This document shows positions 1 through 7,869 of a stretch of DNA of 23,153 nucleotides, one piece after another. Made by a program: the position numbers and the translations under genes. The first letter of the stretch is position 1. Every line of letters begins with the position of its first letter. The notes below the pieces were generated by a model. That model had not been told where the DNA came from. It saw only the letters and a program-made list of their open reading frames with translations, and did not search any database. Source of the stretch: a bacterium (GTDB lineage: Bacteria; Pseudomonadota; Alphaproteobacteria; Rhizobiales; Xanthobacteraceae). The DNA lies in NCBI GenBank assembly GCA_029946075.1, contig JAQSDT010000669.1:1-23153 (forward strand). Reading direction: 5' to 3'.

Positions 1-1380
1 CCACGTCTGATACGCAGTCGAAGATGTCGTGCCCGGTGCGTCGGAGCTATAGATCGTCTGCCCCAGCTGAGCGAGGCCGCCGGCGTTGTAGATCGATTGC
101 GAACCGGTGAGGGCCGTGCTGCCGCGGTACAATTTGACCACGGCGCCCTTGTTCGCGATCGTTTGCCCAAGCGGAGCACGAGCCGTCACATTGATGAGGC
201 TGGAGGCCATTGTCGGCGAGATACTCACCGACTGGCCGGTCGCCAGAAATGTCGGCGTCGTGCACGTGCCCGAACAGCTGAAGTTTGTAGACCACGGGCT
301 CGAAATCGATTGGATGACTACTCCAGGTCGCGGTACGCCGGGGCCGAACATTTGAATTCGGGTTGGCCCGGATGCCCAGGTCCCCGCCGTCGTCAGACCT
401 GAACCCCACTCCATGAAGCCAGCAATCCGCATCGCTTTCGACGACAGGGCAGACGGCGTGTAGAACACTCCAGCCGACGTCGCGCCCGCACAGGCGGCGC
501 AGGCCGTTGTTGATTGCAGGAGATGTTCGACGAGAGGATAAATCTGGCCGGAGGATGTGGACTGTTTCGACAGCCCGAGCGCGACAGTGCCGGCGTTATT
601 CCATGCGGTCACCCACAGCAAAAACGGCGTATTGTTCGCTGTTCCGAGTGTGCTGCCGGAATTGAAGACAACTGCCGTGGCCGCCGTCACCGCGACGGCA
701 GTATAATCGCCGGTAGCAAGCGTCGCGCTCCTGAACGATATCCAGCACGGAACGGAAGCCGACGGATCGGCACCAGACTGTGTCTTGAGAGAAACCGTGA
801 GGTTGTTGCTGGCGACGGACGCCGCGAGCGTGCAGTTCGTGAGAGCATTTGCGTCGAGATAGGAATTGATCGTACCCGACGTCGTGATAACGCCGCCCGA
901 CAAACCGACACCGGCCGTGACTGACGTTACACTGCCGCCGCCACCACCACTTCCCGGCGTCGTGATCGCGCGCCAGCGCTGCGCCGTCGCGTCATACCTG
1001 ACGGTGATCGAGGTGTTCGTCGCCAGTGTCGTGTCGGCGCCAAACAGGAAGCGGTTCGCGGCCGTCGATGCGGCGTCCTGGTTGGTCAGGATCGCCGAGA
1101 ACGATCCGACGTTGTGGATGATGCGAAGCGCGCCCTCGACCTGACCACACGACAGTCCCGTGATGTTGCGGGAAGCATCCGTCGAGATCCGCAGCACCTG
1201 GCGCGAGGCGCAGGTGTTGGTCCCGTCCGTCGCCGTGTAATTGTTCTGGTTCGACGTGACTTGCGTCGCCGTCACGAATGACGACAGCTTGAACAGCGAC
1301 GTTCCAGACCCGTCCTGCGTCAGCGCGGCGCCGCACCAGGCGAACGTCAGCGCAAGCGCGAGGATGCCCCGTAGCTTCAT
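1..1380 (-). CDS. Exported tail-fibre-like protein (3' end beyond window)
   Basis: The frame is open from an ATG at 1380 to the first base of the window, giving 460 residues without a stop, so the C-terminus is missing. The start is supported by AAGGA eight bases upstream. Residues 1-21 look like a Sec signal peptide (MKLRG, then a hydrophobic run ending near GAALT). Residues 22-140 are Thr/Ser/Ala-rich, probably beta structure. A glycine linker (GSGGGGGS, 143-150) leads to a VTSVTAGVGLSGG...TTSGTI stretch, a motif that recurs in phage tail fibres and other adhesins. The remainder is Thr/Ser/Gly-rich with several cysteines, including an ACAACAGA segment and an SCSGTCTTP segment. It is the last visible gene of the operon, 26 bases after the 180-aa gene. 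A receptor-binding or fibre role is inferred from position and composition; no catalytic motif was seen. The signal peptide is odd for a virion protein. Confidence 0.75.
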   Translation of the reverse strand, partial: MKLRGILALALTFAWCGAALTQDGSGTSLFKLSSFVTATQVTSNQNNYTATDGTNTCASRQVLRISTDASRNITGLSCGQVEGALRIIHNVGSFSAILTNQDAASTAANRFLFGADTTLATNTSITVRYDATAQRWRAITTPGSGGGGGSVTSVTAGVGLSGGVITTSGTINSYLDANALTNCTLAASVASNNLTVSLKTQSGADPSASVPCWISFRSATLATGDYTAVAVTAATAVVFNSGSTLGTANNTPFLLWVTAWNNAGTVALGLSKQSTSSGQIYPLVEHLLQSTTACAACAGATSAGVFYTPSALSSKAMRIAGFMEWGSGLTTAGTWASGPTRIQMFGPGVPRPGVVIQSISSPWSTNFSCSGTCTTPTFLATGQSVSISPTMASSLINVTARAPLGQTIANKGAVVKLYRGSTALTGSQSIYNAGGLAQLGQTIYSSDAPGTTSSTAYQTW

Positions 1381-1406
1381 GGTGTTTTCCTTAAGATGGA
1401 GATCGA

Positions 1407-1949
1407 TCAGTAAGCGCCGGATCCGTCCGGCAACGGGGTCAGCCTGATATTCCCGCCATTGCTCTCGATGATGCAGGAATAGTTCACGACCGCGAGCTGC
1501 GACTGGCCGACGGACGGCGTGACAGTGATCTTGTTGACCTCCGCATCACCCTTCCCGTCAGCAATCATCAAGGGGTTGACGCGCTGCGACCAGTCAACTG
1601 TGATCGTGAACGGCGCGCCGACGGCCTGCTTGACGATCAACACGTCGTCGGTCGGTAGCGCCGCATAGGGCGAGGCGTACACGCCGACGCCAGTCAGAAC
1701 CTTTGTGATCTTGGCCGCGCTGGCGATCGTCGAAATCGGAACCATCGAGACGGCGTTGGTGATGGCATTCCATGCCAGCACGTAGGTGTTCGCAGGGTCA
1801 GCGACGATGGGAGTTTTCGCCAGCGCAGCAAAGTTGGTCTGGACAGTCCAGACTCCGTTGGTTTTGCTGATGACGATAAGGCCCGCGCCCTTGACTTGGG
1901 CAGGAAACGGGGCAGCCGCGTTGACGCGAATGTTGGCAGGCAGCGTCAT
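1407..1949 (-). CDS. Putative phage tail-associated protein, 180 aa
   Basis: I do not recognise a named family. The 180-residue product is rich in Ala, Val, Thr and Asn, with no signal peptide, no membrane segment and one cysteine, and reads like a beta-rich structural protein. Its first residues (MTLPANIRVNAAAPFPAQV) resemble other small phage structural proteins, but that is only an impression. The ATG overlaps the stop of the 238-aa gene as ATGA, so translation is probably coupled; no strong Shine-Dalgarno sequence was seen. Lying between two tail-fibre-type genes, it is most likely a baseplate, fibre or fibre-accessory component. Confidence 0.7.
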   Translation of the reverse strand: MTLPANIRVNAAAPFPAQVKGAGLIVISKTNGVWTVQTNFAALAKTPIVADPANTYVLAWNAITNAVSMVPISTIASAAKITKVLTGVGVYASPYAALPTDDVLIVKQAVGAPFTITVDWSQRVNPLMIADGKGDAEVNKITVTPSVGQSQLAVVNYSCIIESNGGNIRLTPLPDGSGAY

Positions 1950-2662
1950 GGCAGACCATAGGGGTTTGAGTTCGAGGATGGCGCGCTGAAGGCGTTGGTC
2001 GAAAGACCGCCGCTCAGGATCGGCAGCTTCCCGATGAACAATTGACGCGTGTCCGCTCCGTCAAACATCGCCATCGAGGCGCCGTATGTCTTGTGCTGCA
2101 ACTGCGTCATCTGGCTTTGCGGAATCCTGACCTCTACGACGCCGACATCGATGACGTTGATCATGTTGCCGAGCTGCGCCGTGATCAGCGGCGCGCTGTC
2201 GCAATATTCGCCGATCTGCGAAGAATTGCCGTAGCCGCTGTCAAAACCGGCGCCGTAACTGCCGCGAATTTCGAAGGCAAAGGCCGAGCCGATCTGACAT
2301 ACCATCGCGCCCGTCGCAGGCGAGTAGCTCGTCACATACCCGTTCATCGTGTTGAGCCCGGTCGCATCCGCTATCCTGACCGGACTGCCGGCCAGGATCC
2401 CGAGGCCCAACCCGACGGTCAGCGCCAGAGCCTGCATCTCGTTGCCGAACGGGTAATCCTTGATCGTCAGCGGAGTGACCGACGCAGTGATGATCGTGCC
2501 GCACGTCACGGTCCACGCATTGCCAGTGAAGTCGCCGGCAACCGCCAGCGTACGCCCCGAGAAGTCGAATGCCTCGCCCGTATCGTCGTCAAACAACGAG
2601 ACCGTGCGCAGCAGATCTTCGCGGTTGGTCGTGGCGGGTAGGAGAACCGGCCATGCATACAT
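1946..2662 (-). CDS. Putative tail/fibre structural protein, 238 aa
   Basis: The longest open frame reaches 2818, but its first 52 residues are an Arg/Ser/Pro-rich string that lies antisense-frame to the end of the collar gene. The ATG at 2662 is chosen because GGAGGG stands eight bases upstream and overlaps the stop of the preceding gene. The 238-residue product starts MYAWPVLLPATTNREDLLRT and continues with LFDDDTGEAFDFSGRTL, a pattern common in phage baseplate or fibre proteins, in which a polarisation or strain term is followed by a beta domain. The C-terminal part contains KTYGASMAMFDGADTRQLFIGKLP, here split as KTYGASMAMFDG followed by ADTRQLFIG. No signal peptide. It is 13 bases downstream of the collar gene and overlaps the next gene by four bases. 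Function is inferred from position. Confidence 0.7.
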   Translation of the reverse strand: MYAWPVLLPATTNREDLLRTVSLFDDDTGEAFDFSGRTLAVAGDFTGNAWTVTCGTIITASVTPLTIKDYPFGNEMQALALTVGLGLGILAGSPVRIADATGLNTMNGYVTSYSPATGAMVCQIGSAFAFEIRGSYGAGFDSGYGNSSQIGEYCDSAPLITAQLGNMINVIDVGVVEVRIPQSQMTQLQHKTYGASMAMFDGADTRQLFIGKLPILSGGLSTNAFSAPSSNSNPYGLP

Positions 2663-2675
2663 TGCGCGAGCCCTC

Positions 2676-3740
2676 CTAAAGCTTGATGTAGATCGTGGCG
2701 AGCATCGTCGGCTGGACCGTGCGATGCGCGCCGCCGCTGGTGTTGGTCGAGGTGGAAGAAACGGTTCCAGTCGCCGTGCCCGCCGACGGCTGCTTCGCAA
2801 CACTGAAACCGGCGGCAATGGAGACAGTCAGTCCATTGTTTGCGCCGCCCTGCCCGACGTTGATCGGCGTGCTATCGCCGGAGTTACCGGCGACCCAGAC
2901 GTTCGTCGTGACGTTCGCCGTCAGGCTCGGCGAAGCGGTCGAGGTAATCGACGGAATTTGTGCCGCCGTAAGTGTGGTGCTCTCGGATCCGCCCGGTGCG
3001 CCCAACGTGGTTGCCGAGGTTCCGAAGAACGATGCAGTCAGCCGCCCAGCGGGGCTGTTTCCCATATCGTCCAGAAAGGCCAGCGCTCGGCCCCGCCAGT
3101 CCGGCGTCGCGATCGTTTTGTTCGCGTTGTAATCGTTGAGCGCATTTCCGGTCCGGCCGCCGGAGACGACGAGGTTCGGATCCGTGTTGTAGAGATAGAC
3201 GAAGGCTGTCTGGGTATCGGCGTTGGCGCGCTCGGTCGCGCCGCTTGAGCCGTTGCCGATCGTGAGCCCATTGCAGCGAACCCAGCCGGAGATGAGACCG
3301 GTGCCGTAGCGCCCCTTCAAATCACCTGTCTGTGCGATCGTCGTCGGATCGACCGTACCGCCGCCACCACCGCCGCCGCTCGACGGCCCCAATGCGTACA
3401 TCGTCGTGTCGATGATGGGCACGCCCGCGGCATCGACCATGCGGACATGAACCAGCCCATCGGCCAGCCAGAACATCGGCACACGGCCCGTCTGGTCGCA
3501 CGCCAGCTGATTGTTCGGGTTTTGCGTCAGTCCGTAGTCGCTGTAGGAGTTTTGCGGGGATGCAACCGTGCCGGCGACGTAGAAATAGACCTGGCACAGG
3601 ACCGGATCGCCGTTGACGTCACGCTGCTGGGCCATCGCAATGGGAAGCGTTCCGGCCGCGTTTGCGGGCACCATCGGCGCCAGAACGACCATGCTCAGAA
3701 TGGCCAGAGCGGCCAATTTAGCTTTGGATATCAGTGGCAT
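2676..3740 (-). CDS. Tail fibre protein with tail collar domain and signal peptide
   Basis: Three parts are visible in 354 residues. Residues 1-29 form a good Sec signal peptide (Lys-containing start, hydrophobic core, cleavage near PANA/AG). Residues 30-117 resemble the N-terminal virion-attachment domain of tail spikes and fibres: VYFYVAGTVASPQNSYSDYGLTQ, then a TGRVP...WLADG...DAAGV pattern. A run of seven glycines (122-128) leads to a Phage Tail Collar-like region (known family PF07484): GWVRCNG near 152-158, PDWRGRAL near 213-220, a GG-E-TTLTAAQIPS stretch near 250-264, and a terminal HRTVQPTMLATIYIKL. The family forms trimeric receptor-binding tips or collars. GGGGAG lies 11 bases before the ATG at 3740, so spacing is long but no inner start is better. 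Preceded by a 257-base gap, it may start a separate transcript. The collar assignment is firm, the receptor role inferred. Confidence 0.88.
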   Translation of the reverse strand: MPLISKAKLAALAILSMVVLAPMVPANAAGTLPIAMAQQRDVNGDPVLCQVYFYVAGTVASPQNSYSDYGLTQNPNNQLACDQTGRVPMFWLADGLVHVRMVDAAGVPIIDTTMYALGPSSGGGGGGGTVDPTTIAQTGDLKGRYGTGLISGWVRCNGLTIGNGSSGATERANADTQTAFVYLYNTDPNLVVSGGRTGNALNDYNANKTIATPDWRGRALAFLDDMGNSPAGRLTASFFGTSATTLGAPGGSESTTLTAAQIPSITSTASPSLTANVTTNVWVAGNSGDSTPINVGQGGANNGLTVSIAAGFSVAKQPSAGTATGTVSSTSTNTSGGAHRTVQPTMLATIYIKL

Positions 3741-3811
3741 AGGATGATACTCTCCCCGTCCTGTTCACAGGCGTGGTTGTCGAGTTCCAGTGATGCAGGT
3801 AATTTTCGCGG

Positions 3812-4159
3812 ATGACGCCAGCGCGGAATCAACTCGCCCGAGAGGCCCGGTACGACATCGTCGTGTCGGGCGTCGGAATTGCGCTGTTTTTCGGCTGCCT
3901 GCTGTTGCTGCCGAGATCGTGGTTCTGGTTCTATTTTTCGCCGATGGCGGCGTTCTGGATCCGGTATCTCATCGTCCGCAACCGGCGCGATGAAGCCCTA
4001 CTGCAGGCCGAATTCCTGGCTGGCGGTGGGAGCGGCGCCCCGGGCTGCTATGCTGGCGAGGCCGGCATCTGCATTTCGGATGGCACCCATCATGTTCTTG
4101 TTGCGCGAGATCAGCGCAACACCCTTCTGCAACTGCCCCACATCCGACGACGTCAATAG
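3812..4159 (+). CDS. Possible small membrane protein, opposite strand
   Basis: This is the only plus-strand frame I consider plausible. It starts in the 257-base gap between the collar gene and the large ejection-type gene, where the minus strand holds no frame. The 115-residue product begins MTPARNQLAREARYD, followed by two close hydrophobic segments (roughly residues 17-35 and 38-57) and a basic/acidic tail (VRNRRDEALLQAEFL). Third codon positions over the first 75 codons are mostly G or C, as in the true genes. Against it, the last 162 bases overlap the 3' end of the minus-strand 661-aa gene, the C-terminal residues there look like antisense translation, and the ribosome site is weak (AGG about 12 bases upstream). 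A small holin- or membrane-type protein is possible; so is a chance frame. Confidence 0.38.
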   Translation: MTPARNQLAREARYDIVVSGVGIALFFGCLLLLPRSWFWFYFSPMAAFWIRYLIVRNRRDEALLQAEFLAGGGSGAPGCYAGEAGICISDGTHHVLVARDQRNTLLQLPHIRRRQ

Positions 4160-5983
4160 CTTCGCAACGTGCTTCGCGACGTTGTCGTCGATCACGCGCT
4201 TGCCGCGCGCTGCGCCGTAGACCAGCGCCGCCTTCATGATCGCCTGCGGGTCGCCATTGTAGCCCTCATAGCCGCCGACGCCTCCGGCCAGGCCGAGCTC
4301 GACAAGCTGACGCGCTGTCGTGGAATTGCCCTGCACGGCCGGGCGGGCGAGATCCATGATGCCTTCGATACGAAGCCGCGCCTCGACTTCGGCTGCGCGC
4401 TGCGGACCGAGCGCTACCACCATCTCTTCCTTTGCGGCAGGCGAAGTTGCGATCTTGTTGAGCACCGAACGGCGGTCCGGCGTCTTCTCGATCGTCTGCA
4501 CCAGACGCGAGACGTAACCGTCCTGAAACAGCTGCTTCTCTTGCGCGGACATTTTCGCCAGCGCCTTCCGCGCCTCCGGGATACCGAACTTCTGGCTGGC
4601 GCCGACGAACATTTCGCCGGCTTCCAGCGCGTCGCCGGCACCGAAGAATTTGGCCGCACCCGCGCGCGCCGTGTTGTAGCTCGGCACCTTGTCGTCGAGG
4701 TTTTCGCGCAGGATCCTTGCCCAGTCGCGCGCCTCCGGCGTTCCGGTCTTGTCGAGATTGCGTTTGACGATGTCCCAAAACTGCAGATTCGGTTCCATCG
4801 TCGAGCCGTCTTCGTTCACTCTCAGTTTCAGCCTGCCGTCGGCATCGAACTGAAACGGATTCTTTGGCGGCGTGAAGCCGAGCTTGGCGGCATCATTCTT
4901 GGCGGACACCATCGCCTTGCGGATGGCATCCTGCACGACCGGCGCCTGGCTGATCTGCTCGAGATCGGCATCGAATTTCAGGTTCGCGCCTTCGTGGTAC
5001 GCCTTGGCGTAGTTCGGCCGGTTGACCGTCCGCGCAACGGCATCAAGCGCATCCTGCTGCGCCGATGCGTTCGGAAAATGGAAGGTGTGCCCCAACCATT
5101 CGGCCAGCCGCGGCGCCTGGCTTTCGAAGCGCTCGTCGATCGTGCGATTGAGAAGCGAACGACCCTCGGGCGAGACATTCGCAGCACTACGGGCAACGGC
5201 CCGCGTCGTCTCGCCGCCGGCATCGATCAGCGCCGTCGGTTGACCGGCCGCCTGGGCATCAACCATTTCCCGCAGGTTAAGCCCGCGGTCGCCGTTTTTA
5301 ATGTCGCGGTTGAGTGCGGAGGCCACGACACGTTCGGCCTCTTCGGCAGGCCTGAGGATCCCGCGCATGGTGTTGGCGACCGGCTGCACCACCTTGGCGT
5401 TGATGATGCGGCCTGCAACGGGCGACACCGCGCCAATGACGCCGCCGATGCCGCCGGCCGCCAAAGGATCCTCGCCGCGGATGGCAGCATCCGCTGAGTT
5501 GACCGCTACACCGCTGGCCGCACCGCGGGTGATGAGTTGCGGCATCGTCGTGCCGGTGAGGCCGAGGAGCTTCGCACCCGTAGCCGTGGCTGCAGCTGCA
5601 CCCGTGGAAGCCACACCGCCGGCGATCTCCGCAACCGTGTCAGCGACCGGATGCTCTTCCTTGAAGGCCTTGTCTTTGCCTTCCTGAATAGCCAGCGCCT
5701 GGTCGTATCGCTCGCCATACGTCTTGCCCGGCAGTTTCTCGTAAGAATCCGGCAACAGAGGGTCGATGACCGGCGCCAGCGCTGCGTTCGTTGCCGCGTT
5801 GGCCTTGTTCAAGACGCCGCCGACGAGCGGGACGCCGCGGGCGAGCGCCCGGGAGACGCCCTCGAACATCGACGGCGAGGCAGCCTTGCCCGTGTGCAGC
5901 GACAGCGCTGCCGCCGCAGCCGCAGGATCCGCAGCATCGACGCGGAACTTCTTGCCCTCGTGCTCGACTTCGAAGGTGGGCAC
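3998..5983 (-). CDS. Large internal virion/DNA ejection-type protein (gp16 position)
   Basis: The product is 661 residues. The GTG start at 5983 overlaps the previous stop by one base and has AGGAGGTGA five bases upstream, which decides the start. It opens MPTFEVEHEGKKFRVDA, an opening seen on many large phage internal proteins. A Gly/Ala-rich, moderately hydrophobic region (about 120-200, including AGGIGGVIGAVSPVAG) could be membrane-active, and the rest is largely helical. No lytic transglycosylase or peptidase motif was found. It is the last and largest of three consecutive ejection-type genes after the tail hub, the position of P22 gp16, which enters the host envelope during DNA delivery. 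That role is inferred from order, size and composition; no sequence identity to gp16 is claimed. Confidence 0.75.
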   Translation of the reverse strand: MPTFEVEHEGKKFRVDAADPAAAAAALSLHTGKAASPSMFEGVSRALARGVPLVGGVLNKANAATNAALAPVIDPLLPDSYEKLPGKTYGERYDQALAIQEGKDKAFKEEHPVADTVAEIAGGVASTGAAAATATGAKLLGLTGTTMPQLITRGAASGVAVNSADAAIRGEDPLAAGGIGGVIGAVSPVAGRIINAKVVQPVANTMRGILRPAEEAERVVASALNRDIKNGDRGLNLREMVDAQAAGQPTALIDAGGETTRAVARSAANVSPEGRSLLNRTIDERFESQAPRLAEWLGHTFHFPNASAQQDALDAVARTVNRPNYAKAYHEGANLKFDADLEQISQAPVVQDAIRKAMVSAKNDAAKLGFTPPKNPFQFDADGRLKLRVNEDGSTMEPNLQFWDIVKRNLDKTGTPEARDWARILRENLDDKVPSYNTARAGAAKFFGAGDALEAGEMFVGASQKFGIPEARKALAKMSAQEKQLFQDGYVSRLVQTIEKTPDRRSVLNKIATSPAAKEEMVVALGPQRAAEVEARLRIEGIMDLARPAVQGNSTTARQLVELGLAGGVGGYEGYNGDPQAIMKAALVYGAARGKRVIDDNVAKHVAKLLTSSDVGQLQKGVALISRNKNMMGAIRNADAGLASIAARGAAPTASQEFGLQ

Positions 5984-7869
5984 TATTTCACCTCCTGCAC
6001 GCGCGCGGTCTTGCCGCCAGGCAGCGTGACCGTCACCCAGCCGTCCTTATCCGGCGCGGTCTTGCCGTCGTGGCCGCCATCATGACCGCCCAAGGCTTTC
6101 AGCGTCCCCGGCAGCAGCATCTGATTGAAATCCGTGCGCTTGGTGGACATCTCGTACTGCTTCTTCAGGCCGTTCAATTGGCCGAGCGCCAGCTTCTTGT
6201 AGTTCTCGACGAGTTCGGCGAGCTGCTTGGGCGACGACGCGCGCGACAGGTCTTTCTTGACCTCTTCGCGATCGGCCAGTGCACCGGCCGATCCGACCAC
6301 TGCCTTCACGATTTCGTCGCCGACGAGGGCCTTGACACCGTCGAAGTTCGTCGGCGCCGTTCCGCCGGTATTGGCCGCCCAGGTCTGCTTCCAGCTATTG
6401 AAAGTGCGGTAGTCGCCGTTCTTCAGCGCATTGGCCGCTTCGCTCAACGTGTCGAGGTGGTGAACCAGCACGTTGAACGAACGCACCGTGTCGCCTTGCT
6501 TGCCCGACTGGAAGCGCTGAACGGCCACTTGCGCGGCCTTGAACTCCTGCCACTTCTGCGGCCACGCCTGCGGGTTGCCACCTGCTTCCATTTCGATGGC
6601 AGTCGCGCGGTCGCGGATGGCCTTGGATTCCGCCTGCCCCATCAGATTTTTCGACAGGTTCGGCGGCAGCTGCCCGGTCTGGCGGTAGCGCTCGGCGTCC
6701 GCATCGAGCGTCGGCGATGCTGTAGCGTGAGCCGACGCCTCGATCGCGGCGGCAGCGGGGCCCTGATAGAGAATATTTCCCGTGCGCGGATCGATCCGCG
6801 TCGTGTTCGGATTGACCTCGACGGGCGCGATCGAGGCTTCGATCCGGTCCGCCCAACTTCGCAGCTCGGTCACCTGGCCGGCCGCCTTCGGGTTGGCTGA
6901 CATTCGTGCAGCTTCGGTACGCAAGGCGCGGATCGCGCTCTGCGGATCGTCGAAGCCGTTCGGCAGCGGGACCTGCGGCGTGATGGGTTTGGCTGCTTGC
7001 TGCACTGGCGCCGCGGCGGGCACGGCCGAGGGCGTCGCAGTCGGGGCTGCGGGTGCGCCAATTGGCGCAGGCTCAGTCGCCTGAGATGCTACCTTCGCAG
7101 CTGGCGTGACAGCGTTCGCCGACGGCGGCAGCCTCGTATCCTCGCCCGTGGATGCGAACCGATCCTTGAAGGACGGCCCGGCGGCAGGTTGCGCGACCGG
7201 CGCGGCAACATGGGCAGCCGTCGCGGCTGGGGCTACGGGAGTTGCAGGCGCATATCGCTGCATCAGGCCCTGCGCGCGGCGCAGCTGACCGGGGGTCAAT
7301 GTGGCGTTCGGATCGACGCCCATCGTCTGCGCAATCTTGACGATCGTCTGCCCGGTCGTTGCGTCCTGGTTGGGCAGGCGGTCAGTGACCATCGACGTGA
7401 TGCTGCCCTGGCCAGGATCGCCCTGCGGCGAGTTCGCTACCGGCGGAGACAATGGTTTGGCGGGAAGAGATATCGGCGCGGACGGAGCTACGCCTTGCGG
7501 ACGGGGCTGCGCAGGCTGTGCGCCGCCCATCAGCAGCGGCGAGAGGCTTGCGGCCCCTTGCGTCAGGACGGCATCGGCGCCGTTCCAGAGGGCGCCGGTA
7601 TCGCCCTTCTGCGCGAGCATCGCGACGGCCTTCTTGTAGTCGATGGCGCCGGTCGCCGGATCGGTCGGCAGGCCACCCTTGAAGGTTTGAGCGATGTCCG
7701 ATTGTCGCTGAGCGGCCATGATGCGCTGCTCGTTCAGCGACTTCTGCTGCTCATTGAAGATCTTGACGTACGGATCATCCGCCTTCCAGTTCGCGAACTG
7801 CTGGAACTGCATCAGCGGCGCGGCATACGACATGCCGCCCGGCGCGTTGACACCACTTTCGAATGCCAT
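5983..7869 (-). CDS. Internal virion/DNA ejection-type protein (gp20 position)
   Basis: The 628-residue product starts directly after the stop of the S74 gene (TAAATG, no spacer). The N-terminal ~90 residues are Gln-rich and helical (MQFQQFANWKADDPYVKIF). A long low-complexity centre, about residues 125-330, is dominated by Pro and Ala (repeated PAQPRPQG, APVAQPAAGP and AAPTATPSAVP-type segments) and is likely flexible or extended. The C-terminal ~250 residues are helical and charged. There is no signal peptide or clear membrane segment. By order it matches P22 gp20, the second ejection protein. A long disordered Pro/Ala middle would suit a protein that must thread through the portal and tail, but that is inference. 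I do not recognise a catalytic domain. Confidence 0.72.
   Translation of the reverse strand: MAFESGVNAPGGMSYAAPLMQFQQFANWKADDPYVKIFNEQQKSLNEQRIMAAQRQSDIAQTFKGGLPTDPATGAIDYKKAVAMLAQKGDTGALWNGADAVLTQGAASLSPLLMGGAQPAQPRPQGVAPSAPISLPAKPLSPPVANSPQGDPGQGSITSMVTDRLPNQDATTGQTIVKIAQTMGVDPNATLTPGQLRRAQGLMQRYAPATPVAPAATAAHVAAPVAQPAAGPSFKDRFASTGEDTRLPPSANAVTPAAKVASQATEPAPIGAPAAPTATPSAVPAAAPVQQAAKPITPQVPLPNGFDDPQSAIRALRTEAARMSANPKAAGQVTELRSWADRIEASIAPVEVNPNTTRIDPRTGNILYQGPAAAAIEASAHATASPTLDADAERYRQTGQLPPNLSKNLMGQAESKAIRDRATAIEMEAGGNPQAWPQKWQEFKAAQVAVQRFQSGKQGDTVRSFNVLVHHLDTLSEAANALKNGDYRTFNSWKQTWAANTGGTAPTNFDGVKALVGDEIVKAVVGSAGALADREEVKKDLSRASSPKQLAELVENYKKLALGQLNGLKKQYEMSTKRTDFNQMLLPGTLKALGGHDGGHDGKTAPDKDGWVTVTLPGGKTARVQEVK

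Noticed and set aside
1318..1380. Lipoprotein signal at the start of the left-end fibre-like gene
   Set aside because: The residues before the cysteine (FAWC) do not fit the usual lipobox, where a small residue precedes Cys; treated as an ordinary signal peptide.
2663..2818. 52-residue N-terminal extension of the 238-aa protein
   Set aside because: It overlaps the end of the collar gene with Arg/Ser-rich content; the ATG at 2662 has a strong ribosome site.
3998..7869. Search for a lysozyme, transglycosylase or holin in the large ejection-type genes
   Set aside because: No catalytic pattern for peptidoglycan cleavage could be seen, so no lytic function is assigned.
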